Origin: Halomonas sp. THAF5a
GTDB taxonomy: Bacteria; Pseudomonadota; Gammaproteobacteria; Pseudomonadales; Halomonadaceae
Direction: 5' to 3'
NCBI RefSeq assembly: GCF_009363755.1
Contig: NZ_CP045417.1
Span: 2,170,001-2,234,000, forward strand
Length of the DNA: 64,000 nucleotides
Part shown: in pieces, positions 54,992 through 63,270 of the stretch
Position numbering within the stretch: the first letter of the stretch is position 1
How the letters are laid out: every line of letters starts with the position of its first letter
Position numbers and translations under genes: made by a program
The notes under the pieces: model-generated
Databases searched by the model: none
Told to the model about the DNA's origin: nothing
The model's input: the letters and a program-made list of their open reading frames with translations, nothing else

Positions 54992-56098
54992 ATGCCTCGT
55001 TTCCCCGACCACCTGACCGGCGACGGCCCGACCAACCCCTTCCCCGGCATCCGCGTGCTGGAGCGGCGCCTGGGCCGGGAGATCCCTCACCGCCTGGGCT
55101 CCAACGAGGGGCTGGACATGCCCCACCGGGCCCTGCGCGAGCACTTCGGCGACGCCATGGTCGAGCACGCCTACTGCTATGGCGACTCCGAGGCGCTGGG
55201 CGTGCGCCAGCGCATCGCCGAGCGGCAGGGGCTGCCCGTGGAGGCGCTGCTGGTCGATGCCGGCGCCGACAGCCTGATCGCCCTGGCCCTGCGCACCGTG
55301 GCCGAGCCCGGCACCACCGTCGTCGCCACCGCCGGCACCTACCCCACCTTCGGCTACTTCGCCCGGGGCCAGGGCTGCCGCCTGGTCGAGGTCGCCTACG
55401 ACGAAGCGCCCGGGCGCCTCGCCCCGGACCTGGAGGCGCTGGCGAGCGCGGCGCACGAGACCGAGGCACGGCTGGTCTACCTGGCCAACCCCGACAACCC
55501 CAGCGGCCACCTGCATGACGACGCGGCCGTGCGCCGCCTGCGCGAGGCGCTGCCCGACGACTGCTGGCTGCTGCTCGACGAGGCCTACCACGACTTCCGC
55601 GAGGACGCCGACAGCCCCTTCGCTCGCGAGGTGCTGCCCGGCGTGATCCGCCTGCGCACCCTCTCCAAGGCGCATGGCCTGGCCGGGCTGCGCATCGGCT
55701 ATGCCATCGCCGAGCCCGAGACCCTCGCCATGATGATGAAGGTGCGCATCCACTACGCGGTATCGACCCTGACCCAGGCGGCCGCCGAGGTGGTCCTCGA
55801 TCATCCCGAGGAGACCCGCGCGCACATCGACGCCGTTCGTGAGCGTCGGGCCCGCCTGGCCGAGCGGCTGCGCGACCTCGGGGCCCGTGTCCTGCCCAGC
55901 GCCACCAACTTCATCGGCGTGCAGATGCCGAGCGCCGAGCTCGCCGAACGGGTCAACCGGGAGCTGCTCGAGGCGGGACGGCTGATCGCCCGCCCCGCCC
56001 ATCCGGGCCTCGGCCATGTGCTGCGCATCACCGCCGTGGAGGACGCCCTGGTGCCGGGCCGGCTGGCGATCCTCGAGGAGGCCCTGCGCCGGGCCTGA
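54992..56098 (+). CDS. PLP-dependent aminotransferase, HisC-like (class I/II)
   Basis: A 368-residue fold-type I aminotransferase: GSNEGLDMPHRAL, the tyrosine and LVYLANPDNPSGH, LLLDEAYHDF, the Schiff-base lysine in TLSKAHGLAGLRIGYA and the C-terminal LRITAVEDALVPGRL. It resembles histidinol-phosphate aminotransferases but sits outside a his operon, next to a decayed acetylpolyamine-deacetylase/RidA locus. So an amine or amino acid substrate in that pathway is a fair guess. Divergent from the broken aphA-like gene. Confidence 0.9.
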   Translation: MPRFPDHLTGDGPTNPFPGIRVLERRLGREIPHRLGSNEGLDMPHRALREHFGDAMVEHAYCYGDSEALGVRQRIAERQGLPVEALLVDAGADSLIALALRTVAEPGTTVVATAGTYPTFGYFARGQGCRLVEVAYDEAPGRLAPDLEALASAAHETEARLVYLANPDNPSGHLHDDAAVRRLREALPDDCWLLLDEAYHDFREDADSPFAREVLPGVIRLRTLSKAHGLAGLRIGYAIAEPETLAMMMKVRIHYAVSTLTQAAAEVVLDHPEETRAHIDAVRERRARLAERLRDLGARVLPSATNFIGVQMPSAELAERVNRELLEAGRLIARPAHPGLGHVLRITAVEDALVPGRLAILEEALRRA

Positions 56099-56185
56099 GG
56101 GCTCGTACGCCGCCCGGGGCCGTCGACACCCGAAGGAGAGTCGCGGGGAGCCTACGTCGAGGCCACCGGATGTTCGGCGGCTGAC

Positions 56186-56223
56186 GTGACACTCTGCAAC
56201 ACCTGTCACATGACACCTGTCAC
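56186..56223 (+). promoter_or_regulatory. Upstream activator element, paired ACACCTGTCAC
   Basis: ACACCTGTCAC at 56199-56209 and again at 56213-56223 (14 bp apart), with an inverted GTGACA at 56186-56191. The same 11-mer, ACACCTGTAAC, is found upstream of the dehydrogenase operon (63308-63318, minus strand). Confidence 0.7.
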
Positions 56224-56289
56224 GTGATGGGCATCACGACGCCGAACCCGACGCTCCCCTCCGGCACAGGGCTGCTCATTTTTCTATAA

Positions 56290-56302
56290 AAACAATCCCT
56301 TG
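56290..56302 (+). promoter_or_regulatory. ihf: Predicted IHF site
   Basis: AAACAATCCCTTG matches WATCAANNNNTTR with one mismatch. It lies between the activator element and the sigma-54 promoter, the usual place for the DNA bend. Confidence 0.6.
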
Positions 56303-56329
56303 CAGAACCCTTCCGCGGCTGCCCCCGAC

Positions 56330-56345
56330 TGGCACGAGGCTTGCT
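56330..56345 (+). promoter_or_regulatory. Sigma-54 promoter of the VOC gene
   Basis: TGGCACGAGGCTTGCT fits the TGGCACG-N4-TTGCW consensus exactly, with GG and GC 10 bp apart, 57 bases before the start codon. Confidence 0.92.
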
Positions 56346-56401
56346 ATCTCCAGGGTGGTGATCCACATCACCGCCAACAACAACACCACAGGAGATACAC
56401 C

Positions 56402-56992
56402 ATGACGCCACTCGCCAAGCGATGTCTCGCCGCCCTGGTGCTCACGGCCAGCAGCCAGGCCGCCCTCGCCGAGCTGCCCGGCATGCAGGGTCCCCAGCAC
56501 GTCGGCTTCACCGTCCCCGACCGCCAGGCCGCCGTGGACTTCTTCGTCGACGTGATCGGCTGCGAGGCCTTCTATACCATCGGGCCCTTCGGCCCCTTCG
56601 AGGACGACTGGATGTCGGTGAACCTGAACGTCCACCCGGAGGCCACCATCCCCGCCGCCCACCTGGTGCGCTGCGGCGATGGCACCAATCTCGAGATCTT
56701 CGAGTACACCTCCCCGGACCAGCGCACCGAACAACCTCGTAACAGCGACATCGGCGGCCACCATCTCGCCTTCTATGTCGACGACATGGATAAGGCGGTG
56801 GCCTATCTCAAGGACAATGACGTGCAGGTGCTGGGCGAGCCCCACCCGTTCACCGACGGACCGATGAAGGGTCTGACCTGGGTCTACTTCATGGCGCCCT
56901 GGGGCATGCAGCTGGAACTCGTCAGTGTGCCCTTCGGCAGCATGGGGTACGAAGAGGAGCACCGCGGCCGTCTCTGGGACCCGCGTCACTGA
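56402..56992 (+). CDS. Secreted VOC-superfamily (glyoxalase-like) protein
   Basis: A 196-residue protein with a Sec signal peptide (MTPLAKRCLAALVLTASSQA) ahead of one VOC domain. Both beta-alpha-beta-beta-beta units are visible with metal ligands His (GPQHVGFTV), Glu (NLEIFEY), His (GGHHLAFYV) and Glu (GMQLELVSV). Periplasmic VOC proteins are uncommon; it could isomerise, cleave or hydrate a keto or aldehyde intermediate. A consensus sigma-54 promoter with the same activator element as the GMC/dehydrogenase operon indicates co-regulation. The start MTPLAK has AGGAGATACACC upstream. Confidence 0.9.
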   Translation: MTPLAKRCLAALVLTASSQAALAELPGMQGPQHVGFTVPDRQAAVDFFVDVIGCEAFYTIGPFGPFEDDWMSVNLNVHPEATIPAAHLVRCGDGTNLEIFEYTSPDQRTEQPRNSDIGGHHLAFYVDDMDKAVAYLKDNDVQVLGEPHPFTDGPMKGLTWVYFMAPWGMQLELVSVPFGSMGYEEEHRGRLWDPRH

Positions 56993-57045
56993 CCACCGCC
57001 ATGCGTCACCCGGCGGCATCGACAGGTGCCGCCTGGGCGGGCGCT

Positions 57046-57789
57046 TCAGGCGCGGGGACCGGTCCCGGGGTCGGCGTCCCACGCCACCAGGGCCTCCAGC
57101 AGCCTGGGCACGGCGGTCGCCAGGTCCAGCTCCGGCAGGACATCACGCAGGGCGACATGGCTCGATGCACGAAAGCGCTGGGGATCGTCGATGGCGACCT
57201 GGAAGGCGTTGACCACGGCGACCAACGCCTCGGGGGTGTCGTCCACCTGCATGGCGCCGTGGACCAGCAGGGCCATGTCACGACCGCCCCGCACCCGCCG
57301 CCAGCGCTGGGCGGTGCCCACCAGCTTGCGTCCGCCGATGCGCACGTTGAAGCGACCATCGCAGTAGGCACCGGGCGCCGGACCGAGGTCGGGGTCCCCC
57401 ACGCCCAGGCCACCGAGCCAATCGCACCAGGGATCGCCCAGGCGGTGATAGCCCCATTCGAGGTGTGCCGCCGAGCTTCCTACCCGGCAACGCACGGCCA
57501 GCGCCAGGTTGATCACCGCCGGACTCTGGGGCACCGGGGTGCCGCCGGTGGCACGAAACCGCACCGGCCACTCCATCGCGGCCAGTCGCTGGCGTGCCCC
57601 GGGGAAGCCGGCCAGGCGCTCGTGGCGCCGAGGCATCACCAGGGAGCGATCGGTAGGCGACCAGGCCAGCCAGCCAAGCGATACCTCCCCCCGGCAGACC
57701 CTATCAAGGAGGGCCTCCTCGGCGGCGAGGCCCTCCTCCACCGTGGGGCGTTGCAGGGTCATGCTGGAGATGTCGAGCGGACCGGCCAT
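57046..57789 (-). CDS. Lipoate-protein ligase A-like protein (biotin/lipoate ligase fold)
   Basis: A 247-residue protein of the LplA/LipB/BirA fold: the RATGGTPVPQ loop corresponds to the usual RRxxGGGxV, and the GRKLVGTAQRW loop contains the invariant lysine. It is the last gene of the dehydrogenase operon, so a dedicated role in lipoylating the separate lipoyl protein encoded two genes before it is likely. Lipoate, octanoate or their AMP could be donors. Start MAGPLDISS; other in-frame starts are possible. Confidence 0.83.
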   Translation of the reverse strand: MAGPLDISSMTLQRPTVEEGLAAEEALLDRVCRGEVSLGWLAWSPTDRSLVMPRRHERLAGFPGARQRLAAMEWPVRFRATGGTPVPQSPAVINLALAVRCRVGSSAAHLEWGYHRLGDPWCDWLGGLGVGDPDLGPAPGAYCDGRFNVRIGGRKLVGTAQRWRRVRGGRDMALLVHGAMQVDDTPEALVAVVNAFQVAIDDPQRFRASSHVALRDVLPELDLATAVPRLLEALVAWDADPGTGPRA

Positions 57790-57824
57790 GGTTCCCCCGG
57801 GTCAGTGGCAGATGCGTGCTCTCG

Positions 57825-58577
57825 CTAACGCAGTTCGTGGTCGAAGGCATCCGGCGCGAGGCCCTCGAGGCGCTCGACCAGTCTATCGAGAAAGGCCGCC
57901 GCCGGCGCGCCGTTGACCGCTCGGTGATCGAAGGTCAGCGACAGGCCGATCACCTCGGTCGATCGCACACCGCCGGCGCCATCGGAGAGCACCCGCGCCT
58001 GGACGCCGCCGATACCCAGGATGGCCACCTGGGGCACGTTGAGGATGGGCGTGAAATGGTGCACCCGGGAGCGTCCCAGGTTGGTGACGGTAAAGGTCGC
58101 TCCGGTCAGCTCGCGAACCGACAGCTTGCCGGCGCGAGCCTGCTCCACCAGGTCGCGTCGTGCGCCGGGAAGCGTTCCCAGTTCGATCGCCTGGGCGTCG
58201 AACAGCGCCGGCGCCAGCAGCAGGTCATCGGGCAGCGGCACGGCGAGCCCCAGGTGCACCGCGGGATGCTCGGTGATGCGGTTGTCCTCCAGGGTGGCGT
58301 TCAGCGCCGGAAAGTCCTGCAGCGTCTGCACCACCAGTCGCAGGAGGATGTCCTGCACCGAGGGAGGTGGGAGTCCTACCCCCCGACAGTGGCCGCGCAG
58401 TGCGTGGACGGCAGCGAGTTCGGCATCGGCGTGGTGGGTCAGCTGGGCGGCGGATTGCAGGCTCTCGCGCATCTTGGTGGCGATCATGCCGCGCATCCCG
58501 CGCAGGGGAATCTCCCGCGGCTCGAGCCTTGCTGCCGCCTCGGAAGAGGCGGCGCTGTGTTGGGTATCGAGTGGCAT
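57825..58577 (-). CDS. 2-oxoacid dehydrogenase E2 catalytic domain only
   Basis: A 250-residue acyltransferase lacking the lipoyl and peripheral-subunit-binding domains that normally precede the catalytic domain. The start of the core is EIPLRGMRGMIATKMRESLQ; the catalytic histidine motif is DHRAVNGAPAA, with Asn in place of the more usual Asp, as in several acetoin dehydrogenase E2 proteins. The lipoyl domain is encoded as a separate 78-residue protein just upstream. Part of the GMC-E1-E2 operon. Confidence 0.88.
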   Translation of the reverse strand: MPLDTQHSAASSEAAARLEPREIPLRGMRGMIATKMRESLQSAAQLTHHADAELAAVHALRGHCRGVGLPPPSVQDILLRLVVQTLQDFPALNATLEDNRITEHPAVHLGLAVPLPDDLLLAPALFDAQAIELGTLPGARRDLVEQARAGKLSVRELTGATFTVTNLGRSRVHHFTPILNVPQVAILGIGGVQARVLSDGAGGVRSTEVIGLSLTFDHRAVNGAPAAAFLDRLVERLEGLAPDAFDHELR

Positions 58578-58588
58578 GGGCGGCCTCC

Positions 58589-58825
58589 TCAGGCTTCCAA
58601 GGTGGCGATGGTGGTGCCCTTGGTGACGACCTCATCTTCCTGCTTGGCGATGCTCAGCACCCCCGCGGCGGGGGCCTCGATCTCGTACTGGGCCTTCTCG
58701 ACCATCACCTCGGCGATCAGGTCGCCCTGGCTGACCCGGCTGCCATCATCGACCAGCCAGGCGGTGATCACGCCCTCGTTGTCGCCTTCCCAGAGGTCGT
58801 CGGGTACGGAAATTGCGGTGCTCAT
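58589..58825 (-). CDS. Stand-alone lipoyl domain protein
   Basis: A 78-residue protein that is one lipoyl domain: GDNEGVITAWLVDDGSRVSQ, the modified lysine in VMVEKAQYEIEAP, and the AAGVLSI end. It is separated by 11 bases from the E2 core and 19 from E1 beta. It probably swings acyl groups between E1 and E2 as a free carrier. The start MSTAISVPDDLWEG follows a CAGGAGACAC leader. Confidence 0.93.
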   Translation of the reverse strand: MSTAISVPDDLWEGDNEGVITAWLVDDGSRVSQGDLIAEVMVEKAQYEIEAPAAGVLSIAKQEDEVVTKGTTIATLEA

Positions 58826-58844
58826 GGCGTGTGTCTCCTGTGAG

Positions 58845-59873
58845 TTACTGGCTCAACATCTGGTGGAAGGCGGCGACGATCTTGTCGGCATTGGGCAGCG
58901 CCCACTGCTCCATCGTCGGCGCGAAGGGAATCGGGATATCCGGGTAGGCCACCCGGGCCGGGGCGGCCTTGAGACGGTGGTCATGCTCGACCACGCTGGC
59001 GATGATCTCGCCGCTGACGCCATAGCTGTGATAGTCCTCGTCGACCACGATCAGCCGACCGGTCTTGGCCACGGAGGCACGCACCGTCTCTCGATCCAGC
59101 GGTACCAGGCTCCTCAGATCGACCACCTCGGCGTCGAAGCCCTCGTCCGCCAGCGTCTTGGCGGCACGCAGGCAGTGGTGCACCCCGGCGCCCAGGCTGA
59201 CCAGGGTGAGGTCCTGCCCTTCCCTGACCACCGACGCCCGGCCGATCTCGACGGTATAGCTCTCCTCGGGCACCGGTACGGTGGCGCCCTTCTCGGTACC
59301 CAGCCAGCCCATGCCCTGCAGCGCCTTGTGGTACATGAACACCACCGGGTTGTCGTCGCGAATCGCGGCGGTCATCAGCCCCTTGGCATCGTAGGCGTTG
59401 CTGGGCACCACCACCTTCATGCCCGGCAGGTGGGCGAAGGTGCCGTAGAGGCACTGGGAATGCTGTCCGGCGTCCGAATAGCCGCCGCCGGTGGAGGTCA
59501 TCAGCACCATGGGCACCCTGACCTTGCCGCCGGAGAAGTAGGTGTTCTTGGCCATCATGTTGTAGATGGCGTCGAAGCAGACGCCGAGGAAGTCGACGAA
59601 CATCAGCTCGACGATGGGGCGCATGCCGTCGGAGGCCGCCCCCACGGCGGCGCCGATGAAGGCCGTCTCGGAGATCGGGGTATCCAGGATACGCTCGGGG
59701 CCGAACTCCTCATGCAGGCCTCGGGTGTTGCCGAAGACGCCGCCCAGCGGGCCCACGTCCTCGCCCATCACGAAGACCGACGGGTCGGTGCGCATCTCCT
59801 GGGCCGTCGCCTCGGCCATGGCCCGGGCGATGGTCAGCTTGCGAGTACCGGAGGCAGTGCTTGTGGTAGTCAT
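58845..59873 (-). CDS. 2-oxoacid/acetoin dehydrogenase E1 beta subunit
   Basis: A 342-residue thiamine-diphosphate-enzyme beta subunit: VMGEDVGPLGGVFG with the TPP-activating glutamate, then DTPISETAFIGAAVGAA and the transketolase C-terminal domain (DLRSLVPLDRETV). It resembles AcoB of acetoin dehydrogenase. The start MTTTSTASGT is chosen for its AGGAGAGTTTCC leader. The partner alpha subunit is the next gene upstream. Confidence 0.93.
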   Translation of the reverse strand: MTTTSTASGTRKLTIARAMAEATAQEMRTDPSVFVMGEDVGPLGGVFGNTRGLHEEFGPERILDTPISETAFIGAAVGAASDGMRPIVELMFVDFLGVCFDAIYNMMAKNTYFSGGKVRVPMVLMTSTGGGYSDAGQHSQCLYGTFAHLPGMKVVVPSNAYDAKGLMTAAIRDDNPVVFMYHKALQGMGWLGTEKGATVPVPEESYTVEIGRASVVREGQDLTLVSLGAGVHHCLRAAKTLADEGFDAEVVDLRSLVPLDRETVRASVAKTGRLIVVDEDYHSYGVSGEIIASVVEHDHRLKAAPARVAYPDIPIPFAPTMEQWALPNADKIVAAFHQMLSQ

Positions 59874-59891
59874 GGAAACTCTCCTGAGCAA

Positions 59892-60878
59892 TCAGACGAA
59901 GACGGTCTCGAGCGCCGCCTCGGGGGGCAGGAAGTCGCTCTGCTGGGCGAAGCGAATGGCCGCCTCGACACGCGCGTGGGCCTCCTTGACCAGGGCAGTG
60001 TCGGCCGCCTCGTCGAGCAGCCCGGCCTCCAGCAGCGCCTGGCGGTAGCGGGGAATCGGGTCGCGTTGCTGCAGCGCCTCCTTCTCGCCCTCGGGGCGGT
60101 AGTCCTCGCCGTCGCCCATGAAGTGGCCGGCCAGCCGCGAGGTCTCGATCTCGATCAGGGTGGGGCCCCGACCCTCCCGAGCCCGGGCGATGGCTTGTCC
60201 CGCAGCGGCGAACACGCCATCGACGTCGTTGTCGGCGACATGTACCCCCGGCATGCCGTAGGCACTGGCGCGCAGGTCGTTGCGAGGGACCGCGGTGGAC
60301 GCCTGCTTGGCCACCGAGATGCCCCAGGCGTTGTCCTCGATGACGAATACCACCGGCAGCTGCCAGACGGCCGCCAGGTTCAGGGCCTCGTGGAAGGCCC
60401 CCTGGTTGGCCGCGCCCTCGCCCAGGAAGGCCACCGCCACGCCGGGCTTGCCCTGCAGCTTCCTGGACAGGACGGCTCCGGCCGCCGGCCCCAGGCTCTC
60501 GCCGATGATGCCCGAGCAGGAGAAGTTCACGTCCGCATCGAAGAGGTGCATGTGCCCCCCGCGACCGCCCGAGAGGCCGGTGGCCTTGCCGAAGATCTCG
60601 GCCACCATGGCGTTCAGATCGACGCCCTTGGCCACGGCGATGTGGTGCGGGCGGTGAGTGGCGACGACGACATCCTCGGCATTGAGGTGGGCACAGACCC
60701 CCACCGCACAGGGTTCCTGCCCGTTGGAGAGGTGCATCTCACCGGGAATCGGCCCCTTGGCCATGTTGAAGACCGGGGTCTTGCCTTCCATGTAGAGCGT
60801 CTCGATGCGCTCTTCGAGATGGCGGCTGGTCACCATCTGGCGGTACATCCACCGCCGTTGTTCGCTGGTCGGTTGCAT
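59892..60878 (-). CDS. 2-oxoacid/acetoin dehydrogenase E1 alpha subunit
   Basis: A 328-residue alpha subunit with the TPP motif GEGAANQGAFHEALNLAAVWQLPVVFVIEDN (GDG-like start and NN-like end), HLSNGQEPCAVG and HRPHHIAVAKG. The closest match in pattern is AcoA. With E1 beta, lipoyl carrier and E2 core it can convert a keto substrate plus CoA into acyl-CoA, using an E3 from elsewhere in the genome (none here). Substrate (acetoin or other) is not proven. Confidence 0.92.
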   Translation of the reverse strand: MQPTSEQRRWMYRQMVTSRHLEERIETLYMEGKTPVFNMAKGPIPGEMHLSNGQEPCAVGVCAHLNAEDVVVATHRPHHIAVAKGVDLNAMVAEIFGKATGLSGGRGGHMHLFDADVNFSCSGIIGESLGPAAGAVLSRKLQGKPGVAVAFLGEGAANQGAFHEALNLAAVWQLPVVFVIEDNAWGISVAKQASTAVPRNDLRASAYGMPGVHVADNDVDGVFAAAGQAIARAREGRGPTLIEIETSRLAGHFMGDGEDYRPEGEKEALQQRDPIPRYRQALLEAGLLDEAADTALVKEAHARVEAAIRFAQQSDFLPPEAALETVFV

Positions 60879-60892
60879 GGGAATCCCTCCGC

Positions 60893-62473
60893 TCAGAGTT
60901 CTTGGCGCTGCATGCGCTCGGCGATGTGGTCCGCCTGGCGCAGGGCCAGGGCGACGATGGTCAGAGTCGGGTTCTCGGCCCCGCTCGAGGTGAACTGGCT
61001 ACCGTCGGAAATGAACAGGTTGTCGATGTCGTGGGTCTGGCCCCACTGGTTGACGACACCGTCCTGTGCCTTGGCACTCATGCGGTTGGTGCCAACGTTA
61101 TGGCTGGTGGGAAAATCCGGCACCTTGAAGATGCGCTCGGCGCCTGCGGCCTCGTAGCAGCGCCGCGCCTGTTGCTCGCCATGACGGCGCAGCTTCTCGT
61201 CGTTGGGGTGGTCACCCTTGTAGACGACCGGCACCGGCAGGCCATGCTGATCCTTCTTGGTGTCGTGCAGGGTGATGCCATTGGTCTCCACCGGCAGGTC
61301 CTCGCCACAGATCCACACGCCGGAGAGGTGGTCGTACTTGTCCAGCGCCGTGGTGATCTCTCGGCCCCAGCCGGCATTGGTGGGATCCATGAACTTGGCG
61401 AAGAAGGGCACGCCCAACGACATCACTTCCAGGGTGTAGCCACCGACGAAGCCACGCGACGGATCGAGGCGTGCCTCGTCGGAGATGATGCCGGCGAAGG
61501 TGGTGCCCCGGTGCATGTGCACGGGCTTTGGCATCACCCCGAAGATGCAGCTGGTGGCATGGGTCATGTAGTTGCGCCCCACCTGGCCGGAGGAGTTGGC
61601 CAGGCCATCGGGGAACATCGCGGAGTGGGAGTTGAGCAGCAGCCGCGGCGACTCGATGGAGTTGCCCGCGACACACACCGCCCGAGCGCGCTGACGATGC
61701 TGGTTGCCATCGCCGTCGGCATAGACCACCGCGGTGGCCCGGCCCTGGTCATCGTGTTCGATCTTCAGGGCCATGGAGCGCGGCCGTACCTCGCAGTAGC
61801 CACTGGCCTCGGCACGGGGAATATCGGTGTACATGGTCGACCACTTGGCCCCGAAGCGGCAGCCCTGCATGCAGAAGCCGGCCTGCATGCAGCGAGCACG
61901 ATCATCATAGGCCTCGGTGTTGATGGCCATCGGCCCCGAGCGCAGCTGCTTGTAACCGACCCGCTCGGCCCCCGCGGCCAGCACCTTGAAGTTGTTGTTC
62001 CACTGGTGATAGGGCATGCCGGTCGACTCGCCGGTCACCCCCATGTGGCGCTCGGCCTTGACGTAATAGGGCTCGAGTTCCTCATAGGAGATCGGCCAGT
62101 CGAGCAGATTGGCGCCAGCGATATCGCCGACCTCGCTGTGCCACTTGAATTCGTGGGGCTGGAAACGCAGCGAGACGCCGGCCCAGTGGATGGTGCTGCC
62201 CCCGACCCCCTTGACGATCCAGGCCGGCAGGCCGGGAAAGGTCTCGGTCAGCTGGCGGGGCCCCGCGGTGATTCGCTCGTCGAGCCAGGAGATCTTCTTG
62301 AACATCTCCCACTCGTCATTCTCGATATCGTTCATCTGGTAGCGCTTGCCGGCTTCCAGCACCACGCTGTTGATGCCCTTCTTGGCCAGGGCATTGGCCA
62401 GGGTGCCCCCCCCGGCACCGGAGCCGATGATCACCACCACGCTGTCGTCGTCATGGTCGAAACGGGTTGCCAT
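60893..62473 (-). CDS. GMC-family oxidoreductase (gluconate 2-dehydrogenase large-subunit type)
   Basis: A 526-residue FAD enzyme: VVIIGSGAGGGTLANALAKK nucleotide motif, the FAD region KGVGGSTIHWAGVSL, a cysteine-rich segment (ARCMQAGFCMQGCRFG) and the C-terminal catalytic His-Asn in SHNVGTNRM. It has no signal peptide of its own; the adjacent Tat-dependent subunit 3 protein probably carries it across the membrane. It would oxidise an alcohol or polyol and pass electrons to a cytochrome that is not encoded nearby. Confidence 0.9.
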   Translation of the reverse strand: MATRFDHDDDSVVVIIGSGAGGGTLANALAKKGINSVVLEAGKRYQMNDIENDEWEMFKKISWLDERITAGPRQLTETFPGLPAWIVKGVGGSTIHWAGVSLRFQPHEFKWHSEVGDIAGANLLDWPISYEELEPYYVKAERHMGVTGESTGMPYHQWNNNFKVLAAGAERVGYKQLRSGPMAINTEAYDDRARCMQAGFCMQGCRFGAKWSTMYTDIPRAEASGYCEVRPRSMALKIEHDDQGRATAVVYADGDGNQHRQRARAVCVAGNSIESPRLLLNSHSAMFPDGLANSSGQVGRNYMTHATSCIFGVMPKPVHMHRGTTFAGIISDEARLDPSRGFVGGYTLEVMSLGVPFFAKFMDPTNAGWGREITTALDKYDHLSGVWICGEDLPVETNGITLHDTKKDQHGLPVPVVYKGDHPNDEKLRRHGEQQARRCYEAAGAERIFKVPDFPTSHNVGTNRMSAKAQDGVVNQWGQTHDIDNLFISDGSQFTSSGAENPTLTIVALALRQADHIAERMQRQEL

Positions 62474-62548
62474 GGCGTGTTCCTCTCGATTCGGTAGTTG
62501 TTGTCGTCTCGCCGCCGGGACTGTCGTCTTCCCCCGGCGATGCGGGCC

Positions 62549-63064
62549 TTACAGCCAGTCGACGGTCAGGTCATCGAAGCCACGATGCAGGTAGCCGCCC
62601 TGCTGCCAGGACGCCCCCTCGTAGCCAAAATGCGGCTCCCAGAGCGCCGGGTTGTCGTAGAGCCCCACCACCAGGGTGCCCCGCACCGTCTGGAAGAAGT
62701 CGCCATCCTCGATCTCGCGCAGCAGCGCCGCACGATCGGCCTCTTGCTCGATATCGGCGTAGCGTCGGCCGTGGGCCTCATGGGCCCGGCGATCGAGGTC
62801 GGCCAGGCCGTCGGCGATCAGTGCCCGGCGGCTCTCCAGAAGCGGCTCGAGGGGGGTGAGATAGTGGGTGTCTTCGATGGCATCGTGCGGATAGATATCA
62901 CGCCCCATGCGTAGCAGGCCGGCGGCCAGATCGGGCTCCGCCTGGGCCCAGCGCGGCCAGAGGCTACCGGTACCGATCGCTACGCCGGCGAGTAGCGCAC
63001 CCTGCCCGGAGAGACTCAGGAAGCGGCGCCGGCTGATTGGCTGCGCCTCGGAGGAATGTGTCAT
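62549..63064 (-). CDS. Gluconate 2-dehydrogenase subunit 3-like, Tat-exported
   Basis: A 171-residue protein with a clear twin-arginine signal (ISRRRFLSLSGQGALLAGVA), then a subunit-3 domain (AGLLRMGRDIYPHDAIEDTHY; GYEGASWQQGGYLHRGFDDL). It is first in the sigma-54-dependent operon, directly before the GMC enzyme, and is likely its chaperone and export partner. The start MTHSSEAQPIS follows AAGGAGCCAAGCC. Confidence 0.9.
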   Translation of the reverse strand: MTHSSEAQPISRRRFLSLSGQGALLAGVAIGTGSLWPRWAQAEPDLAAGLLRMGRDIYPHDAIEDTHYLTPLEPLLESRRALIADGLADLDRRAHEAHGRRYADIEQEADRAALLREIEDGDFFQTVRGTLVVGLYDNPALWEPHFGYEGASWQQGGYLHRGFDDLTVDWL

Positions 63065-63157
63065 GGCTTGGCTCCTTTTGTTGCTGTTGTTATGGGGTCG
63101 GCATCGTCTTGCGTTGTGGTCAGCCAGCGCGGCCGCGAGGCCGCGCCCCCTACCCCT

Positions 63158-63173
63158 GGCAGCTTTCGTGCCA
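63158..63173 (-). promoter_or_regulatory. Sigma-54 promoter of the GMC/dehydrogenase operon
   Basis: On the minus strand TGGCACGAAAGCTGCC, with GG and GC exactly 10 bp apart and 14 of 16 positions matching the consensus, about 94 bases before the first start codon. Confidence 0.85.
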
Positions 63174-63192
63174 GAAAGCGCCAAAAAAAACA

Positions 63193-63205
63193 CAAGCCAT
63201 TGTTT
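63193..63205 (-). promoter_or_regulatory. Predicted IHF site
   Basis: Minus-strand AAACAATGGCTTG, one mismatch to WATCAANNNNTTR and nearly identical to the site at 56290-56302. It lies in the AT-rich stretch between promoter and activator element. Confidence 0.6.
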
Positions 63206-63270
63206 TAAAAGTATTCTTAAAACAGGAGCGGAGGATTTGCCCAGGCGAGGAGCCGCCATGGAGGGAGGGG

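Noticed and set aside
57816..61157. A 1113-codon open frame on the + strand, antisense to the dehydrogenase operon
   Set aside because: Low-complexity Gly/His/Arg/Asp-rich translation, no ribosome-binding site, and exactly opposite well-recognised genes. Such long antisense frames are a side effect of high GC.
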